Positions 35,544 to 44,153 of a stretch of 64,000 bases of DNA are shown piece by piece. How positions within the stretch are numbered: the stretch's first letter is position 1; each line of letters opens with the position of its first letter. The position numbers and the translations under genes were made by a program. The stretch is from positions 1-64,000 of the forward strand of contig CANCFT010000007.1 in assembly GCA_947377285.1 (NCBI GenBank), given 5' to 3'. The notes under the pieces are model-generated. The model was not told where the DNA came from. It did not search any database and worked only from the letters and a program-made list of their open reading frames with translations. The stretch is from Bacteriovoracaceae bacterium (GTDB lineage Bacteria > Bdellovibrionota > Bacteriovoracia > Bacteriovoracales > Bacteriovoracaceae).

Positions 35544-36671
35544 TTAAGGAATTATTTCAAAAGCTAAAAATTGAGTTCGTTGATTTTTTTTGAAGTTATT
35601 ATCACTCACAAAAACGAGGGTACTATGCCCATTCGCTAGCTTAGGGCCAAAGCAAATGCCTTCAATATTATCGAGACTCTGAAAACCTGGAGTCATTTGT
35701 GTACTAAAATCTTCTAAATTAGCAATAAGTTCTTTATCTACCATTTTAATTGATAATCCTTTAATAGATTCCATCTTAGAGATATCTGTTGTCTTTTCAT
35801 TTATAGAGTTTTTAAAAATTCTAATCACAGTTTTTTTAGCGAGTGGAAGATAGCTCCTTTCAATGGTGTAAAAATTGTTGTCATCAATGGCCAACATATC
35901 AGAAAGTCCTGTTTCTCCAACAACTAAGCCTGCCACTTTAATGCTTGGAACTTTAGCTAATTGGTAAGCAACTTCTTTTACAGGTTTTGAGTCTTTGTAT
36001 TGAATAAGTCGAACAACGCTGTCGTAAGTCGGTGTAGAAGTTCGGTCATCTTGGTTAAGTGCTTCTTCTGTTCCTACCCAAACAGTTTTCATATCGGGAG
36101 TAGAAGAAAGACCTTCAAATGCCAAGTTATCTCTAACACCAATCTTATTTTCTTTATCTTTTACAGGTAAGAATTTTTCTGGAATTGTAATATTATTTTT
36201 ATAAGTTCCAAGTCTTGTAAATTGAAAAATTTCAGGAGCAATTGGAGGCTCATGTTTGATGGATCCCTCTGAACTGACAAGTAAATCACCGTTTACAAAA
36301 GTAATGCCCTCGAAATCAATAGTATGCTTTTTAAATGGTACCCCATCTTTATTTTTTAAAATGACTACATCTGTTGGAGTTATTTTAAAATTTTTATCAT
36401 CAAGTTTTAAATCAAATTCATAAAAACGAGCATCATTAATAATACTTCTGTCATCGCTTATTGCCAAAAGTTTATTTTTTTCACTGTCAAAGGCTAAACC
36501 AGAAAGACCTCCAATTTCAGTGTCTTTAAATTTTTCACCTGTTGCGATATTTTGATCACCTAAGAATTTTAACTTCTCTGAAGCGAGAGCATTGGTTGTG
36601 ATACAAGAAAATGTAGCACATAATAGTAGAAACACGGTTGCAAAGGTATTTTGGCCAATAGGTCTTTTCAC
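35544..36671 (-). CDS. Secreted phytase-like esterase (beta-propeller)
   Basis: 375 aa. GTG start with AAGGAG 6 nt upstream. Signal peptide about 1-30 (cut after ALAS). The rest is beta-rich with GGLSGLAFDSEKNKLLAISDDR and DFEGITFVNGDLLVSSEGS, DNLAFEGLSSTPD and DNIEGICFGPKL, the repeated EGI/EGL pattern of the esterase-like-activity-of-phytase family. Periplasmic or surface; substrate unknown. First of a two-gene unit. Confidence 0.82.
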   Translation of the reverse strand: MKRPIGQNTFATVFLLLCATFSCITTNALASEKLKFLGDQNIATGEKFKDTEIGGLSGLAFDSEKNKLLAISDDRSIINDARFYEFDLKLDDKNFKITPTDVVILKNKDGVPFKKHTIDFEGITFVNGDLLVSSEGSIKHEPPIAPEIFQFTRLGTYKNNITIPEKFLPVKDKENKIGVRDNLAFEGLSSTPDMKTVWVGTEEALNQDDRTSTPTYDSVVRLIQYKDSKPVKEVAYQLAKVPSIKVAGLVVGETGLSDMLAIDDNNFYTIERSYLPLAKKTVIRIFKNSINEKTTDISKMESIKGLSIKMVDKELIANLEDFSTQMTPGFQSLDNIEGICFGPKLANGHSTLVFVSDNNFKKNQRTQFLAFEIIP

Positions 36672-36748
36672 ACTATCTCCTTGTGAAAGATTTAATTTTT
36701 AAGTTAAAATATTAAACTAAATTTGGACCAACAAACCAAGAGATTTCT

Positions 36749-38170
36749 ATGAAATATTTAAGCTTCTTCTTACTTGTAACGTCGATGTCATCAACATTCG
36801 GTACGGAGTTGAATACCCAACTAAAAGCAGTGATTAAAAAACACCATTTTAATGAATCGAGTTTGGGGCTTTATATAGAAGACGAAGGACGAGAGATTTT
36901 TAATATTAATGCGTCTAAACTTATGGTCCCTGCTTCACTCACAAAAATAGTGACGGCCGCTGCAGTTCTAAATAGTTTTCCTATGAATAAAAAATTTGAC
37001 ACGAAGATATTAGCCAATCAAGTTATAAAAAATGGAAAACTCTCAGGAGACCTTTGTTTAAAAGGTGGGGGAGACCCATCATTTGTTTCAGAAAAAATGT
37101 GGTACTTAGTAAATGAGTTAAAAAGAACAGATCTCTCGATAGTAGAAGGAGATTTACTAGTCGATGCAACTCGTTTTGATGATGAACTCTTTGATTCCGG
37201 TAGAGAATCTGTGCGCGTTGACCGAGCTTTTGATGCTCCTATTTCTGCAGCTTCTTTTAATTGGAATAGTACAAATATTTTCATTCGCCCTGGAGAGTCT
37301 TCTGGTGCGCCGGCCAAAGTTTGGTTAGACCCAAAAAGTGATTATTTGGAATTAGAAAATAATACTAAAACAACTTCAAAGTCCGGTGTGAAATCTTTAG
37401 AAGCTTCAAGAATTAAATCTGGTGACCATGATAAAATAATAGTGAGTGGTACTATTTCTATGGATGCACCAGAAGCAGTTATTTATAAAAGTATTTCTAA
37501 TCCCAATTTATGGATCGGTTTGCAATTAAAAGAATTTTTAATCCAAAGGGGAATAACTCTTAAAGGAAAAGTTAAAGTTGCAGCTTGTCCAACAAATGCA
37601 TTGGTCATTGCGACATCTCCTTCTAAAAATTTAAATGAAATTTTATCTGACATGTTAAAGTTTTCTAATAATTTTGTAGCTGAAATGTTAGCAAAAAATC
37701 TTGCGGCAGAACAAAGCACTAGTCCAGCTCGCATGAAAGATGGAATAGAAGAGATAAAAAAATATTTAGATAGTATTGGTTTTGAACGAAAAGATTATGT
37801 ATTAGAAAATGTCTCAGGATTAACCCGCGACAACCGATTTTCAGCTAAGCAGCTTGCCTTCATTTTAAATTCAGTGAAAAATGATTTCCTCAATTTTCCA
37901 GAATTTGCTTCTGGACTTCCGATTGCTGGTGTTGATGGCACACTGAAAAATAGGATGAAAAGTAAAAATGGCTTGAAAATAGCCCATCCAGATGATCAGA
38001 ATTTAGTTCGTGCAAAAACTGGGTATCTCGATGGGGTCGTGGGCCTTGGTGGATATATTGGAAGAAAAAACAATTCTCCACTTATTTTTGTTTTTATGTT
38101 TAATGGGGATTATCAGCAAGGGATGGCCACGCGGGCAATGTTTGATGATTTAATCAAACAATTGAAATAG
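36749..38170 (+). CDS. dacB: D-Ala-D-Ala carboxypeptidase/endopeptidase, PBP4 (S13)
   Basis: 473 aa, class C PBP length. Signal peptide 1-18. Active-site SLTK (Ser63, Lys66), SNN (Ser306) and KTG (Lys423) are all present, with the GGGDPSF insert region. It trims peptidoglycan stem peptides and cleaves crosslinks in the periplasm. Predatory bdellovibrios use related DacB enzymes to round prey cells; that use here is inferred. The adenine deaminase gene follows after 35 nt. Confidence 0.95.
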   Translation: MKYLSFFLLVTSMSSTFGTELNTQLKAVIKKHHFNESSLGLYIEDEGREIFNINASKLMVPASLTKIVTAAAVLNSFPMNKKFDTKILANQVIKNGKLSGDLCLKGGGDPSFVSEKMWYLVNELKRTDLSIVEGDLLVDATRFDDELFDSGRESVRVDRAFDAPISAASFNWNSTNIFIRPGESSGAPAKVWLDPKSDYLELENNTKTTSKSGVKSLEASRIKSGDHDKIIVSGTISMDAPEAVIYKSISNPNLWIGLQLKEFLIQRGITLKGKVKVAACPTNALVIATSPSKNLNEILSDMLKFSNNFVAEMLAKNLAAEQSTSPARMKDGIEEIKKYLDSIGFERKDYVLENVSGLTRDNRFSAKQLAFILNSVKNDFLNFPEFASGLPIAGVDGTLKNRMKSKNGLKIAHPDDQNLVRAKTGYLDGVVGLGGYIGRKNNSPLIFVFMFNGDYQQGMATRAMFDDLIKQLK

Positions 38171-38205
38171 GTCATTTACAATTAGACTTCACTAGGATGT
38201 AAGAC

Positions 38206-39966
38206 ATGTCTTTAGCTTCTAAAAGAACACAAACATTATTAAGAGAAGAACTTCAAAAAGTTTTAGCAGTTGCTCGAGGTGATGCTCCGGCCGATACGCT
38301 CATTAAAAATATTAAAATATTAGATTTAATAAATGGAGATGTGATTGAATCTGCCATCGTCATTTCAGGAAAGTCTATTGCAGGAATTGGTTTGGAATAT
38401 GCCGATTCTGAAGCACTTGAAGTTATTGATGGACGAGGTCTAACGGCAGTCCCTGGTTTTATTGATGGTCATCTTCATATTGAATCATCAATGATGAATC
38501 CATTTGAGTTTGAACGAATGACTCTGCCCTTAGGAACGACTACTGCGATTTGTGATCCACATGAAATTACCAATGTTATCGGAGACCGAGGATTTTCATG
38601 GTTTCTTCGTTGCTCCGAGCTTATGCATCAAAATCTTTTTGTTCAAACCTCATCATGTGTTCCTGCCCTTCCTGGATTTGAAAGCAATGGCGGTGAATTT
38701 AAATTGAGTGAAATGAAAAAATATAAAACTCATCCTAATGTTTTAGGATTGGCAGAAATGATGAATTTTCCCGGAGTCATTAATGGTGATTCTTCCGTGA
38801 TAGATAAAATAGAAGAGTATTCTGATATGAATTTAGACGGACATTGTCCAATGCTTCGAGGAAAATCACTCAATGCATATATTGCGGCAGGAATTCAAAA
38901 CTGTCATGAGACAATTTCAAGAGATGAAGGTCATGAAAAATTACAAAAAGGAATGGCCCTAATACTTCGCGAAGGCTCCGTTGCAAAAAATCTAAAAACA
39001 TTAGCCCCTCTTGTGACTGAATTTAATTCCACTCAATGTTTTCTTTGTACAGATGACCGCAATCCATACGAAATTTTAAAAGAAGGTCATATAAATTATA
39101 TGATCAAAAAATTAATTAGTGAGCTTTCAATTCCAGTTCATGTTGCTTATCGCCTGTCTTCATATTCAGCAGCAAAACATTTTGGACTTAAACGATTAGG
39201 ATTGATTGCTCCTGGGAAACAAGCAGATATTGTATTGCTTAAAAACTTAGAAAAAGTTGAAATTGGCCAAGTCTATATAGCGGGAAAGAAAATTCAAGAC
39301 TTAAGATTACACGAGGACCTGAAAGAAAAATTAAAGCATTCTCATCCACCTCTTGAAAATACAATGAATCGTTTGCCTCTTACTGAAGAAGATTTTCAAT
39401 ATCATTTAAAACCTGGCCCGTATAATGTTATTGAAATTGTCAAAGATGAGATTATTACAAATCATATAATTGCTAATTTTAACGGAGTGACTTTTGATAA
39501 AGAAGATATCAATTTTATGGTTAATATCGAGCGCTATGGTAATCAATTAAAGCCTGCTCTCGGATTAGTGAAAGGCATGGGATTAAAAAAAGGTGCAATC
39601 GCGGCCAGTGTGGCCCATGACTCTCACAATTTAATGGTTATAGGCAAAACCATTCCTGATATCGTTGTAGCCGCCAATGCACTATTAAAATCAGGAGGCG
39701 GTCTTTGTGTTGCCGAAGGCCAAAAGATTAAAGCATTACTAGAACTTCCAATGGCCGGACTCTTAAGTTTGAAAACTGGACCAGAAATTTATGAAGAAAT
39801 TAAGCTATTAAAAACTGCTTACCTTGAGCTCGGAATAGTATTAGATGAGCCATTTATTCAAATGGCTTTTTTGGCATTACCGGTAATTCCAAAATTAAAA
39901 TTGACGGACAGAGGCTTGTTTGACGTAAGCACATTTTCTTACATTAGCTTGGAAACAAGGCCATAA
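38206..39966 (+). CDS. ade: Adenine deaminase
   Basis: 586 aa, the normal length for AdeC-type amidohydrolases. The metal site is GFIDGHLHIESSMMNP, TTAICDPHEITNV, then NCHETIS and the CTDDRNP Asp. The C-terminal region has GGGLCVAEGQKI and VAHDSHNLMVIG. It converts adenine to hypoxanthine, useful for salvage of prey or environmental purines. The stop overlaps the start of the GIY-YIG gene by 1 nt. Confidence 0.96.
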   Translation: MSLASKRTQTLLREELQKVLAVARGDAPADTLIKNIKILDLINGDVIESAIVISGKSIAGIGLEYADSEALEVIDGRGLTAVPGFIDGHLHIESSMMNPFEFERMTLPLGTTTAICDPHEITNVIGDRGFSWFLRCSELMHQNLFVQTSSCVPALPGFESNGGEFKLSEMKKYKTHPNVLGLAEMMNFPGVINGDSSVIDKIEEYSDMNLDGHCPMLRGKSLNAYIAAGIQNCHETISRDEGHEKLQKGMALILREGSVAKNLKTLAPLVTEFNSTQCFLCTDDRNPYEILKEGHINYMIKKLISELSIPVHVAYRLSSYSAAKHFGLKRLGLIAPGKQADIVLLKNLEKVEIGQVYIAGKKIQDLRLHEDLKEKLKHSHPPLENTMNRLPLTEEDFQYHLKPGPYNVIEIVKDEIITNHIIANFNGVTFDKEDINFMVNIERYGNQLKPALGLVKGMGLKKGAIAASVAHDSHNLMVIGKTIPDIVVAANALLKSGGGLCVAEGQKIKALLELPMAGLLSLKTGPEIYEEIKLLKTAYLELGIVLDEPFIQMAFLALPVIPKLKLTDRGLFDVSTFSYISLETRP

Positions 39967-40307
39967 TGTCAGAATGGTTTGTTTATATTATCCTTACAGT
40001 GAAAAATCGACTCTACACAGGTATAACAACTAATGTAGAGCGTCGCTATGATGAGCATTCACATAATAGGACTAAAGGTGCGAAGTTCTTTCGAAGTGAT
40101 AAACCACAAAAAATTGTGTATATTGAAGCTTGTAAAAATAGAAGTGAAGCAAGTATCAAAGAGTCGGCAATAAAAAAATTGAGTCGCCTCCAAAAAGAAT
40201 TTTTTATTAAGGAATCATTATATGGTCGAGACAAAATTCAACTCCGAAGGAAAAAGCAAAGCAAAGACATGGAAGGAAGCGCTCGATCTATTAATAAAAG
40301 GAAATAG
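39966..40307 (+). CDS. GIY-YIG nuclease superfamily protein (YhbQ-like)
   Basis: 113 aa. FVYIILTVKNRLYTGITTNVERRYDEHS contains the VYI...LYTGIT form of GIY-YIG with the catalytic Arg. The domain ends near residue 84. The last 29 residues, basic and low in complexity, are encoded entirely within an 86-nt overlap with the carbonic anhydrase gene. Translation is coupled to ade. Confidence 0.88.
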   Translation: MSEWFVYIILTVKNRLYTGITTNVERRYDEHSHNRTKGAKFFRSDKPQKIVYIEACKNRSEASIKESAIKKLSRLQKEFFIKESLYGRDKIQLRRKKQSKDMEGSARSINKRK

Positions 40308-40839
40308 CGATTTTGCATCAGGTAATACGACTCATCCAGAGCGCGGTCGCGAAACACTTTTTGCTCAATACTTAAAACAATTCCCGTTTGCTGGAATTTT
40401 AAGTTGTGCCGATTCACGAGTCGTTCCAGAGTTAGTGTTTGACGTAGGAATTGGGGATTTATTCACTTGCCGAATTGCAGGGACAGTTTTGTCTGATGCT
40501 GTTATTGGAAGTTTAGAATTTGCTATTGAATCTTTAGGTGTCTCTTTGATTGTTGTAATGGGGCATGAAAATTGTGGGGCCTTTAGAGCTTGCATGAATC
40601 CAGAACATCATCCAAACGTGAGAGGAATTTCGTGGCAGATTATGCCAATTATTGAAGAATGCCGCTCACTTCCAGGGGACCATCTCTATAATTCGATTGT
40701 GGCCAATGCTAGGCATGTGACGAAGCAATTAAGTTCAGTTGGACCAGTTCTTAGTCAAAAAGTTAGGTCGGGAGAAATAAAAATTATTCCAGCATATCAC
40801 TCGTTATCAACTGGGATTGTGACTTTCTATGATATTTAA
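40222..40839 (+). CDS. Beta-class carbonic anhydrase
   Basis: 205 aa. Zinc ligands are Cys in SCADSRVVPE, with the Asp-Arg dyad, and His and Cys in VVMGHENCGAF. It hydrates CO2 to bicarbonate. The ATG has AAGGA 8 nt upstream, and WKEALDLLIKGNSDF is a normal family N-terminus, so the start stands despite the 86-nt overlap with the GIY-YIG gene. Confidence 0.95.
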   Translation: MVETKFNSEGKSKAKTWKEALDLLIKGNSDFASGNTTHPERGRETLFAQYLKQFPFAGILSCADSRVVPELVFDVGIGDLFTCRIAGTVLSDAVIGSLEFAIESLGVSLIVVMGHENCGAFRACMNPEHHPNVRGISWQIMPIIEECRSLPGDHLYNSIVANARHVTKQLSSVGPVLSQKVRSGEIKIIPAYHSLSTGIVTFYDI

Positions 40840-40843
40840 AAAA

Positions 40844-40871
40844 GCCCGAAACTAAATACTAAATTCCGGGC
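40844..40871. terminator. Bidirectional Rho-independent terminator
   Basis: GCCCG pairs with CGGGC, extended by two A-T pairs past a mismatch, with A6 before and T6 after. It ends the carbonic anhydrase gene and the convergent secreted-protein gene. Confidence 0.8.
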
Positions 40872-40885
40872 ATTTTTTATTGCTA

Positions 40886-41218
40886 TTATTTACAAGTTGA
40901 AACTAATTCATCATTTATAAATACTCGGGCCATAATTGCATTTTCTAAGCTTGCTCCGCGTTTTGTTACGATAATTCCTAGTTGTGCTTTTGAGTTCTCG
41001 AAACTAACAGTTGTTCTCGTTGCCCCAACGATATTAAGTAAAATATTTCTAGAAGTATTGGCACCTTCTGTTTGGCTATTTAAAACACAAGACTGAATCC
41101 CGCATTCCACTTTTAAGATATTAGATTGGTCATTTAAATTTGTGCAATCTAGTGTTGAAGCGAATGCACTAGCAGAAATAATAGTTGCAAGGAAAAGGCA
41201 AGAAATCATTTTTTTCAT
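40886..41218 (-). CDS. Small secreted protein with four cysteines, unknown
   Basis: 110 aa. Signal peptide MKKMISCLFLATIISASAFAS. The mature protein has Cys in LDCTN, VECG, QSCVL and a final STCK, suggesting two disulfides. SD-like AGGAG precedes the ATG. Monocistronic. No family recognised; it resembles other 90-120 aa secreted proteins of the window only in layout. Confidence 0.62.
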   Translation of the reverse strand: MKKMISCLFLATIISASAFASTLDCTNLNDQSNILKVECGIQSCVLNSQTEGANTSRNILLNIVGATRTTVSFENSKAQLGIIVTKRGASLENAIMARVFINDELVSTCK

Positions 41219-41445
41219 AAATACTCCTATGTTTGTTTCGCTTAAGATAACATAGGCGATAATTTTCTCTAGATAGTGGTGTCTTTTTTATAGGGATGTT
41301 AAAAAGTTGATCAGTTTTTAATGAAAGTGCCTTAATGAAATCGCATTCCAGGAATGTAATTATTACAGATAGAATATTTCAATCAAAATTTATGATATAA
41401 GACTCTAATTCATTTTTGTAATTAATAAACTCTATAGGTATAGAC

Positions 41446-42042
41446 ATGAATTCACATGCATTTTTAAAATTTATTTCGGCAATTTTTATATTTTCAATCT
41501 CATCACTTTGTTTGGCTCAATCCATAGAAAATCTTCCTATAAATATCGAAGCAAGTAATGATCTAACAAGTTTTTCAGGTAAAAAAGGTAAATTACTAGC
41601 GTCTTTTGATGGAAAACCAATTGTTCAAAATGATAATAATTGTGGGATAACGACTTGGTTTCATCCCACTCCTGATCGTCCTTATTTATCAAACGCTAGA
41701 GTGAGTATAACTAATAAATATGATACTAATTTTATGCAATTTTCTTTTTCGAGCAATACTGTTCTCTCAGGTGTTTTCAATGAAAGTTCAAGAGTAGGTG
41801 AGGCCGTTAGGCAAATTAATGATAAAGGGCAAATCGTCTATACTAACGATTATGATATAGAAGCAGATTCCAAATTTACGATCAGTTGTGGATCAGGAGC
41901 ATTTCCACATAGTAGTAAGATGGCCATGCATAGAGTAAATTATTTAATCATTGATAGAAATGCAATAAGCACAGTTACTACTTTCTCATGTGGTTTATTA
42001 AATCCGCAAAAGCATATAACTACTTTTACGTGCCAATTATAA
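41446..42042 (+). CDS. Secreted protein, unknown
   Basis: 198 aa. Signal peptide about 1-25 (cut after SLCLAQ). The mature part is beta-rich with cysteines in NCGI, ISCGS, SCGLL and a terminal TCQL. The SD is weak (TATAGG). The 227-bp gap upstream has an odd palindrome CATTCCAGGAATG (41344-41356), otherwise A+T-rich DNA. It converges on the MORN gene with 7 nt between stops. Confidence 0.62.
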   Translation: MNSHAFLKFISAIFIFSISSLCLAQSIENLPINIEASNDLTSFSGKKGKLLASFDGKPIVQNDNNCGITTWFHPTPDRPYLSNARVSITNKYDTNFMQFSFSSNTVLSGVFNESSRVGEAVRQINDKGQIVYTNDYDIEADSKFTISCGSGAFPHSSKMAMHRVNYLIIDRNAISTVTTFSCGLLNPQKHITTFTCQL

Positions 42043-42049
42043 TTAAATA

Positions 42050-42637
42050 TTAGTATTTAGTTTTTTGTTTGATTGACCCATCAGGAAAATATTCACTTTT
42101 TTCAAGTGGCTCACTGGTTTTTTCATTATATTTTGTTTCTTCAACTAGTATTCCATCTTTCCAGAGTGATTCAAAACGGTAAGACTGTTTTTTATGAAAA
42201 TAGATGTAGAAAGATTTGCCATCTAATAATCCTTTGTCATTATAAATTTCTGAGGAAGTTTGCACTCCGGCTTCAGAGTAAGTTTTTTGTTCACCAAAAT
42301 ATTGGTAATACCCATAGCCATAATCAGAATTTATATGTGCCTTATACTCTTGTCTTTTATGCCCATTATCGAAAAAGTATGTTCCAGTTTCAATTTGATT
42401 TGGAAAAACTCCGACAATTTCAAACTCTTTCTGTTTTTGACTGTTTTGAAAAAAATTAATACCTTTTTCTCCACCATCTTTTGAAAAATTGTATTGGTGA
42501 GAGAGTTGGCCTTCTTTAAAATATTCTTTTTCTTCAACTAGAACTCCGTGCTGATAAATTCGCGACATTTGTGGTAAGCCAGTTTTAAAAAATGTATTAT
42601 AAGGGCCATCGAATGTACCATTTACCCATTTACCCAT
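42050..42637 (-). pseudogene. 3' part of a MORN-repeat gene, split by an 8-bp repeat
   Basis: 195 codons with MORN/YwqK-like repeats: GKWVNGTFDGPYN, YFKEGQLSHQYNF, GTYFFDNGHKRQEY, NDKGLLDGKSFYIYF and YFPDGSIKQKTKY. Its apparent ATG lies inside the repeat at 42620-42651 and it has no signal peptide. Removing two repeat units fuses it in frame to the gene upstream. In the present state it could still be made by reinitiation, because its ATG overlaps the upstream stop. Unknown role, probably surface or periplasmic when fused. Confidence 0.75.
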
Positions 42638-42651
42638 TTACCCATTTACCC
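42620..42651. repeat. Four-copy octanucleotide repeat, likely phase-variation tract
   Basis: Four exact tandem copies of ATTTACCC (GGGTAAAT on the coding minus strand), plus a partial copy. Because 8 is not a multiple of 3, gain or loss shifts the frame. One register reads GGG-TAA and stops translation. With two copies the flanking MORN frames join without a stop. Confidence 0.9.
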
Positions 42652-43232
42652 CGAATTCTCGGCTTTCCATTTGCATAATTAACAGAAATCTCTTTGTTTT
42701 TATCTTTAAATTCAGCCGCGGCCATTTCTTTTAAATGCGCTCGAACTTGTGAGTCGAAAATGCCAAATTTTTCACTTAAGCATTCATTATAGCTAATATT
42801 TTGATTATCTTTTATGCAAGCACCAATATAGTCTTTTACATGAAAATTTTCATCGGCTTTAAACGTTAATTTAATTTTTTTATCTTTTTCAAAGTATTCA
42901 ATATTCCATATGTTTTGGGATTCATCAAAAAGTCTGAATTCACCATTTTTTTTGCCGTCACTATATTCACCAGTTGCTAAAACAAAACCTAGAAAACTTC
43001 GACAAATAAAGGTACCGTCCGGAATACCTTCTTTATAGTTTGCTTCAAGTAATACAATCTTAGGATTATCCAAAGCTCTGCAGATTTCTTTTCCGAGTTT
43101 TTTTCCGTCAACAATTTTCACTTCGCAATTGTCATCGGTTTTACAATTTAATTCTGAATTGTAATCACTTGCCATGAGTGAAGAAGAAAATATTATTAAA
43201 AGCACAAAATGGATTAAAGTTTTTTGAATCAT
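42630..43232 (-). pseudogene. 5' part of the split MORN-repeat gene, with signal peptide
   Basis: 200 codons. Signal peptide about 1-22 (cut after LMAS). Mature part has cysteines in LNCKTDDNCE, EICRA, FICRS, GACIK and NECLS, and MORN-like ANYKEGIPDGTFICRS and GEYSDGKKNGEFRLF. It ends at a TAA created by the third repeat unit, right after RIRGKWVNG. The downstream frame starts with the same GKWVNG. Whether this is truly off in the cell or an assembly artefact cannot be told from the sequence. Confidence 0.78.
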
Positions 43233-43774
43233 TCGTCACTTCCAATTGTTAAATTTACTTTTTTCACATAAGCTTCGAAAAGTTTTCTAGATTGAGCCGA
43301 TTTTTCATCAAACAAAATATTTAGATCTTCAATTTTGTTTATTTCGGATCGCAATTTTATTCCTAACTCTTTTATAGTTTGCACCGTTTTGTTTTTTGCT
43401 GGGTTCTTACTAAGAACTTGAACCACTTCATTTTCAAAACTTTCACTTTCCATCGAAACTTGAGTGGAGTTTAATTTTCCAATATCATTTTTTGAAGAAA
43501 ATTGAGGGGTTTGATTCTTTTTACTTTTATTTTCCTTAAAAAGAATACTACTAATCCATTTTTCGGCATCTGTATTAGTGGGGTCTGATTTAAAAATTAA
43601 TTTTTTCTTTTCAAAATCAAGAGAGTCGTTTTTGGTGTTTGCATAGGTGCAAAAATAAGTATCAATTTTATCTAAGACTATAAATGTTTGCTTCTTGTTT
43701 GTTTTGCATTGATCTGCAATGACTTTAATTGGCTTAATGCAATTATCTAAAGACCATCCTGAATCTTTTTGCAA
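43229..43774 (-). CDS. Protein of unknown function, possibly 5'-truncated
   Basis: 181 aa from a TTG at 43774, the only usable start. The open frame runs 13 codons further (to NLNWTSFEDFL) without ATG, GTG or TTG, and a stop lies before that. The middle is Lys/Asn/Ser-rich and the end helical. Cys residues in DNCIK, DQCK and TYFCTY hint at export, but no signal peptide is present. Overlaps the MORN 5' part by 4 nt (coupled). A damaged 5' end is possible. Confidence 0.45.
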   Translation of the reverse strand: MQKDSGWSLDNCIKPIKVIADQCKTNKKQTFIVLDKIDTYFCTYANTKNDSLDFEKKKLIFKSDPTNTDAEKWISSILFKENKSKKNQTPQFSSKNDIGKLNSTQVSMESESFENEVVQVLSKNPAKNKTVQTIKELGIKLRSEINKIEDLNILFDEKSAQSRKLFEAYVKKVNLTIGSDE

Positions 43775-43809
43775 AAAATCTTCAAAGCTTGTCCAATTTA
43801 GATTTTTTT

Positions 43810-43838
43810 TAGACTATATTAAATTTCGATAATATAAT
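43810..43838 (+). promoter_or_regulatory. Strong promoter giving a probable leaderless mRNA
   Basis: TAGACT (43810-43815), 17-bp spacer, perfect TATAAT (43833-43838). Six bases separate it from the ATG at 43845, with no room for an SD. Confidence 0.6.
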
Positions 43839-43844
43839 TTCGTA

Positions 43845-44141
43845 ATGAATTTTATATTTGAATCATTAGAAAAAAAGTTATCCAAATACTCCTATACTTT
43901 CGCCGGATTGTTTAGTTTATTTATTGTTTTAACTTCATTATTACTTTTTTTATTAATCTCTTATGAGATTTTAAATTTAAATGGACTCTATGAAGATTGG
44001 GCACATCCGAAATCAGCGATGGTTAGCGTCGAAGGCTTGCTAGTAAGTTGCGTAATGTTCTTTTCATTTTTTATAGTTGAAATATTATTTATTCGAAAAA
44101 TGGTGATTGTACTTAAAAATTTAAAGCTTCTAAAAATATAA
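43845..44141 (+). CDS. Small membrane protein, two TM helices
   Basis: 98 aa. Two hydrophobic helices (about 17-42 and 62-85) joined by a short loop LNGLYEDWAHPKSAM, with basic ends. No SD; the promoter layout suggests a leaderless transcript. Convergent to the CrtI-like gene. No family recognised. Confidence 0.55.
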   Translation: MNFIFESLEKKLSKYSYTFAGLFSLFIVLTSLLLFLLISYEILNLNGLYEDWAHPKSAMVSVEGLLVSCVMFFSFFIVEILFIRKMVIVLKNLKLLKI

Positions 44142-44153
44142 ATATATACTTTC

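Noticed and set aside
42073-42459. 128-aa plus-strand open frame antisense to the MORN gene
   Set aside because: Phe/His/Leu-rich shadow of MORN repeats, no start signal.
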